Shown here piece by piece: positions 6,629 to 8,614 of a DNA stretch of 8,614 nt. Below the pieces are notes generated by a model. It was not told where the DNA came from. It worked only from the letters and a program-made list of their open reading frames with translations, and did not search any database. The stretch is taken from the NCBI GenBank assembly GCA_946414115.1, contig CAMKNF010000081.1, positions 1 through 8,614 of the forward strand, read 5' to 3'. Position 1 is the stretch's first letter; each line of letters starts with the position of its first letter. The translations under genes were made by a program, and so were the position numbers. The stretch is from an uncultured Ruminococcus sp. GTDB lineage: Bacteria; Bacillota; Clostridia; Oscillospirales; Acutalibacteraceae.

Positions 6629-7587
6629 GAAAATCAGCAAGAAACAGAATAATAATCTGGTCAATCGTCAGCGTACTTCTTATCGGTTTGCTGACTGTGG
6701 GAATAATCGGGGTGAGAAAATACAATGTGTTTAACTTCAAGCTGTTCAGCTTTTCGGGTGAAGACCTTGACAAAATGTCAACAGGCAGTGCACAGTTTGA
6801 TAAAAACGAGGTTAAATCAATTGACATCAACTGGACGAGCGGTACGGTTGAAATCAAAAACGGCAGTACCGATAAGGTGGAAATTTCGGAAAATGCGTCA
6901 TACGACAAGGACGACGACAACGCAATGCGATGGAGCCTTGACGACGGAAAGCTTAAAATTTACGACAGCAAAAATTACGGTTTTCAATGGTTTTCGTTTT
7001 CACTGTCGCCCAAAAAGCTGACCGTAGCTCTGCCCGAAGGTATCTCGCTTGATGAATTTGACGTAAGCTCGGCAAGTGCAGATGTGACTGCCGAGAGCAT
7101 AAATGCGGATACTCTCGATATAGAAACAGCGTCGGGCAAAATCAAAGTAGACAGCTTTGATGGCAATAAAGCCGATATAAACACTGCAAGCGGTACTGTT
7201 GACTTTAACGCAGTATCGGCAGACGAGGTTGACGTTGAAACCGTATCGGGCGAATGTACAGTCAGCGGTAAAATTGAAAAGCTCAACGTATCGGGCGTTT
7301 CAGCAGGGCTTAACCTCACTGTCGGCAAAAACAACAGCGAAATCAGCGCAGAAACCGTAAGCGGAAACGTAAATATCAAGACAAACTGCGACGAAAGCGG
7401 ATTTACGGCACACTACAGCAGTGTAAGCGGTAATTTCAGCAGTGACTTTGCAGGCAAAAACAAGGACGGAAAGTTCGTTTACGGCAGCGGCAAGGCAGAC
7501 TATAACATATCAACCGTCAGCGGAAACATTGATATTCAGCCCTTTGCAGAGGACGAATTGACAAAGTGGCTTTTTGAGCTGTCATAA
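6625..7587 (+). CDS. DUF4097/Toast-rack membrane-anchored protein
   Basis: The product is 320 residues. GGAGG (6613-6617) inside the end of the upstream gene and a 4-base ATGA overlap support this start. Residues 1-8 are basic and 9-30 form one membrane segment. The rest is probably extracytoplasmic and rich in beta-strand repeats with (T/S)-(A/V)-S-G turns. The turn serines S151, S170, S189 and S208 are exactly 19 residues apart, followed by S226, S246, S268 and S299 with slightly varying spacing. This is the signature of DUF4097/Toast-rack domains, a stacked beta structure seen in LiaF-like and other envelope-stress proteins. It is the last gene of the PadR-HAAS operon and probably the surface-exposed sensing or binding part. 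Its ligand is unknown. No clear terminator follows within about 300 bases. Confidence 0.85.
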   Translation: MRKSARNRIIIWSIVSVLLIGLLTVGIIGVRKYNVFNFKLFSFSGEDLDKMSTGSAQFDKNEVKSIDINWTSGTVEIKNGSTDKVEISENASYDKDDDNAMRWSLDDGKLKIYDSKNYGFQWFSFSLSPKKLTVALPEGISLDEFDVSSASADVTAESINADTLDIETASGKIKVDSFDGNKADINTASGTVDFNAVSADEVDVETVSGECTVSGKIEKLNVSGVSAGLNLTVGKNNSEISAETVSGNVNIKTNCDESGFTAHYSSVSGNFSSDFAGKNKDGKFVYGSGKADYNISTVSGNIDIQPFAEDELTKWLFELS

Positions 7588-7597
7588 ACTATAATTT

Positions 7598-7756
7598 AAT
7601 GCGGAATTCGGAATTAGGAATGCGGAATTAATGGTCGCTTCGCTCCGGATTTGTAATAGTGCGTGTTGTTTGGAAAGGTTTGTTTGCTGAATTAAATTTG
7701 ATATATTTATAACGTTTAGTAATAATACTAAAAATCTACTCCTGCGGCAACGCCGC
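7598..7756 (+). repeat. Dispersed intergenic repeat, copy 2
   Basis: This copy matches the reverse complement of 2202-2381 in blocks: GAATTAATGGTCG (7626-7638), an identical 21-base core (7649-7669), then TTTGTT-GCTGA, GATATAT (7700-7706), AACGTTT (7711-7717) and CGGCAACG. The middle, between GGTCG and the core, is shorter than in copy 1. The GC-rich nested palindrome of copy 1 is replaced by AT-rich sequence. Confidence 0.65.
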
Positions 7757-7815
7757 ATATAAATTAATTCGGGCACCAAGCTTTTGAATTATTTGAACCT
7801 ATCCACTCGACCGCA

Positions 7816-7857
7816 ATTCCTAATTCCGCATTCCTAATTCCGCATTCCTAATTCCGC
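7816..7857. repeat. Three tandem 14-bp units
   Basis: ATTCCTAATTCCGC occurs three times head to tail without mismatch (7816-7829, 7830-7843, 7844-7857), followed by ATT. The same unit in reverse complement makes up the left end of the element at 7598-7630. There are no unique spacers, so this is not a CRISPR array. Confidence 0.85.
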
Positions 7858-7883
7858 ATTAAAAAATTATATTTTACTTAAAC

Positions 7884-7912
7884 TTTACTTTTTTATTTAC
7901 TTGTTGTATAAT
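7884..7912 (+). promoter_or_regulatory. Putative promoter of the DegT-family gene
   Basis: TTTACT (7884-7889), a 17-base spacer and a perfect TATAAT (7907-7912) fit a sigma-A promoter. The start would fall near 7919, giving a leader of about 85 bases before the ATG at 8003. The -10 box overlaps the left arm of the palindrome at 7909-7940. Confidence 0.65.
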
Positions 7913-7940
7913 GGAATGTACGAATTTGTACATTCCATTA
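7909..7940. promoter_or_regulatory. 13-bp perfect palindrome over the -10 and start site
   Basis: TAATGGAATGTAC (7909-7921) and GTACATTCCATTA (7928-7940) are exact reverse complements around GAATTT. Placement over the -10 and predicted start is typical of a repressor operator. Alternatively, with ATTTTGTTT after it, the RNA of a read-through transcript could form a weak AT-rich terminator for the upstream operon. The cognate regulator is not identified. Confidence 0.6.
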
Positions 7941-8002
7941 ATTTTGTTTATAAAGTTGTTTAAAAATACGAAACGTCCTGATAAAACAAAGGAGATTTTT
8001 GA

Positions 8003-8614
8003 ATGAGAAAGATTCCTTTTTCGCCGCCCGATATTTCGCAGGCGGAAATAGACGAGGTAGTTAAGGTTGTAAAATCGGGCTGGATTACCACAGGTCCCGA
8101 AACAAAGCTGTTTGAAAGCAGAATTGCCGATTTCTGTCACGTAAACAAGGCTGTCTGCCTTTCGTCGCAGACCTCCTGCGCCGAGCTTACACTGCGTATT
8201 CTCGGAATCGGACCGGGTGACGAGGTTATTCTTCCTGCCTACACCTACACTGCAACCGCATCAATCGTCTATCACGTCGGAGCAAAGCCCGTTATGATTG
8301 ACTGCAAAAGCGGAAGCTTTGAGATGGATTACGACAAGATGGAGGAAGCAATCAACCACAACACCAAGGCGATTATTCCCGTTGACCTTGCAGGCGTAAT
8401 CTGTGACTACGACAGGATTTTTGAGGCTGTTGAGCGCAAAAAGAGCGTGTTCCGTCCCAAAAACGAGCTTCAGGAAAAATTCGGCAGAGTTTTCGTTGTG
8501 GCTGACGGCGCACACGCATTCGGCGCACAGTGGCACGGCAAAATGTGCGGTGAAATTGCCGACTTTACAAATTTCAGCTTTCACGCTGTTAAGAATATGA
8601 CGACCGCAGAGGGC
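8003..8614 (+). CDS. DegT/DnrJ/EryC1/StrS aminotransferase, 5' part
   Basis: The frame is open from ATG 8003 to the window edge (204 residues, about half of the usual 370-400). AAAGGAG (7988-7994) lies nine bases before the start. This is a PLP-dependent aminotransferase of the sugar type (fold type I), which makes amino-sugar nucleotides for surface glycans or secondary metabolites. The N-terminus has the family pattern: IPFSPPDIS, then SGWITTGPETKLFE, the SSQTSCAEL phosphate-binding stretch, LPAYTYTATASIV, D168 in ADGAHAFGA (pairs with the PLP ring nitrogen), and SFHAVKNMTTAEG at the edge with K197 as the Schiff-base lysine. There is a longer than usual hydrophilic insertion (about residues 142-160) before the D168 strand. 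The substrate cannot be told from this part. It has its own promoter at 7884 and may lead a further operon beyond the window. Confidence 0.93.
   Translation, partial: MRKIPFSPPDISQAEIDEVVKVVKSGWITTGPETKLFESRIADFCHVNKAVCLSSQTSCAELTLRILGIGPGDEVILPAYTYTATASIVYHVGAKPVMIDCKSGSFEMDYDKMEEAINHNTKAIIPVDLAGVICDYDRIFEAVERKKSVFRPKNELQEKFGRVFVVADGAHAFGAQWHGKMCGEIADFTNFSFHAVKNMTTAEG

Larger units (their letters stand above)
7598..7861. mobile_element. MITE-like element with terminal inverted repeats
   Basis: The left end (7598-7630) carries GCGGAATT and GGAATTAGGAATGCGG sequence. The right end (7816-7861) carries the reverse complement as tandem units ending in AATTCCGCATTA. The ends can pair over more than 20 bases. 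The interior has no credible ORF and includes the dispersed repeat copy 2 and a small hairpin at 7743-7757. No transposase is present, so it would be non-autonomous. An obvious target-site duplication was not found; TAATTT on the left and AAATTA on the right flank are only suggestive. Confidence 0.5.

Noticed and set aside
7743..7757. Terminator for the PadR operon
   Set aside because: TGCGGC-AAC-GCCGCA is a neat 6-bp hairpin, but no T-run follows.
7582..7779. Minus-strand 65-residue ORF after the DUF4097 gene
   Set aside because: It covers the dispersed repeat and its composition is repeat-derived; no domain or RBS.
7816..7857. CRISPR array
   Set aside because: Only three 14-bp units with no spacers between them.
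7941..8002. Riboswitch or T-box in the DegT leader
   Set aside because: The leader is short (about 85 bases) and shows no known conserved core.
7874..8140. Minus-strand 88-residue ORF opposite the DegT start
   Set aside because: Runs antisense across the promoter, palindrome and first codons of a clear gene.

Overview
The window looks like a chromosomal segment of a gut-type Clostridia bacterium, most likely of the Ruminococcus/Oscillospiraceae kind. This is inferred from a secreted BspA-like protein with a C-terminal type I dockerin, strong AGGAGG-type ribosome binding sites, sigma-A style promoters, a PadR/HAAS/DUF4097 operon, and AT-rich intergenic regions full of short palindromic repeats. 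No rRNA, tRNA, CRISPR array, prophage or transposase gene was seen.

Layout. 1-302: palindromic repeats, then a promoter and a perfect inverted repeat just before the first gene. 303-2111 (+): a secreted protein with an Ig-like region, a short BspA-type leucine-rich stretch, three degenerate repeats of about 86 residues, and a dockerin. It ends at a hairpin terminator. 2186-2382: a dispersed repeat carrying a nested cruciform unit. 2383-2425: a terminator that can act in both directions. 2440-5145 (-): a large YfhO-family polytopic membrane protein with its own promoter. 5146-5398: the divergent control region. 5399-7587 (+): a tight three-gene operon of PadR regulator, HAAS-type six-TM membrane protein and DUF4097/Toast-rack protein. 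7588-7908: a second, inverted copy of the dispersed repeat, inside a MITE-like element with terminal inverted repeats and tandem 14-bp units. 7884-7940: a promoter overlapped by a perfect 13-bp palindrome. 8003 to the window end (+): the N-terminal half of a DegT/DnrJ/EryC1/StrS aminotransferase.

How the genes may work together. The central operon has the architecture of a predicted envelope-stress sensor. The PadR protein would control its own promoter, the HAAS protein would carry a cytosolic helical domain into the membrane, and the Toast-rack protein would present a beta-repeat domain on the membrane surface. YfhO (a GT-C-like envelope glycosylation protein) and the DegT aminotransferase (amino-sugar nucleotide synthesis) both suit cell-surface glycan work, and the dockerin protein is exported. 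The window therefore has an envelope and cell-surface theme, but functional links between the separate transcription units are inference.

The points most worth a second look are the triple-repeat insert in the dockerin protein, the internal 69-residue duplication in the HAAS protein, the palindromes placed on two promoters, and the repeat family shared by the intergenic regions.
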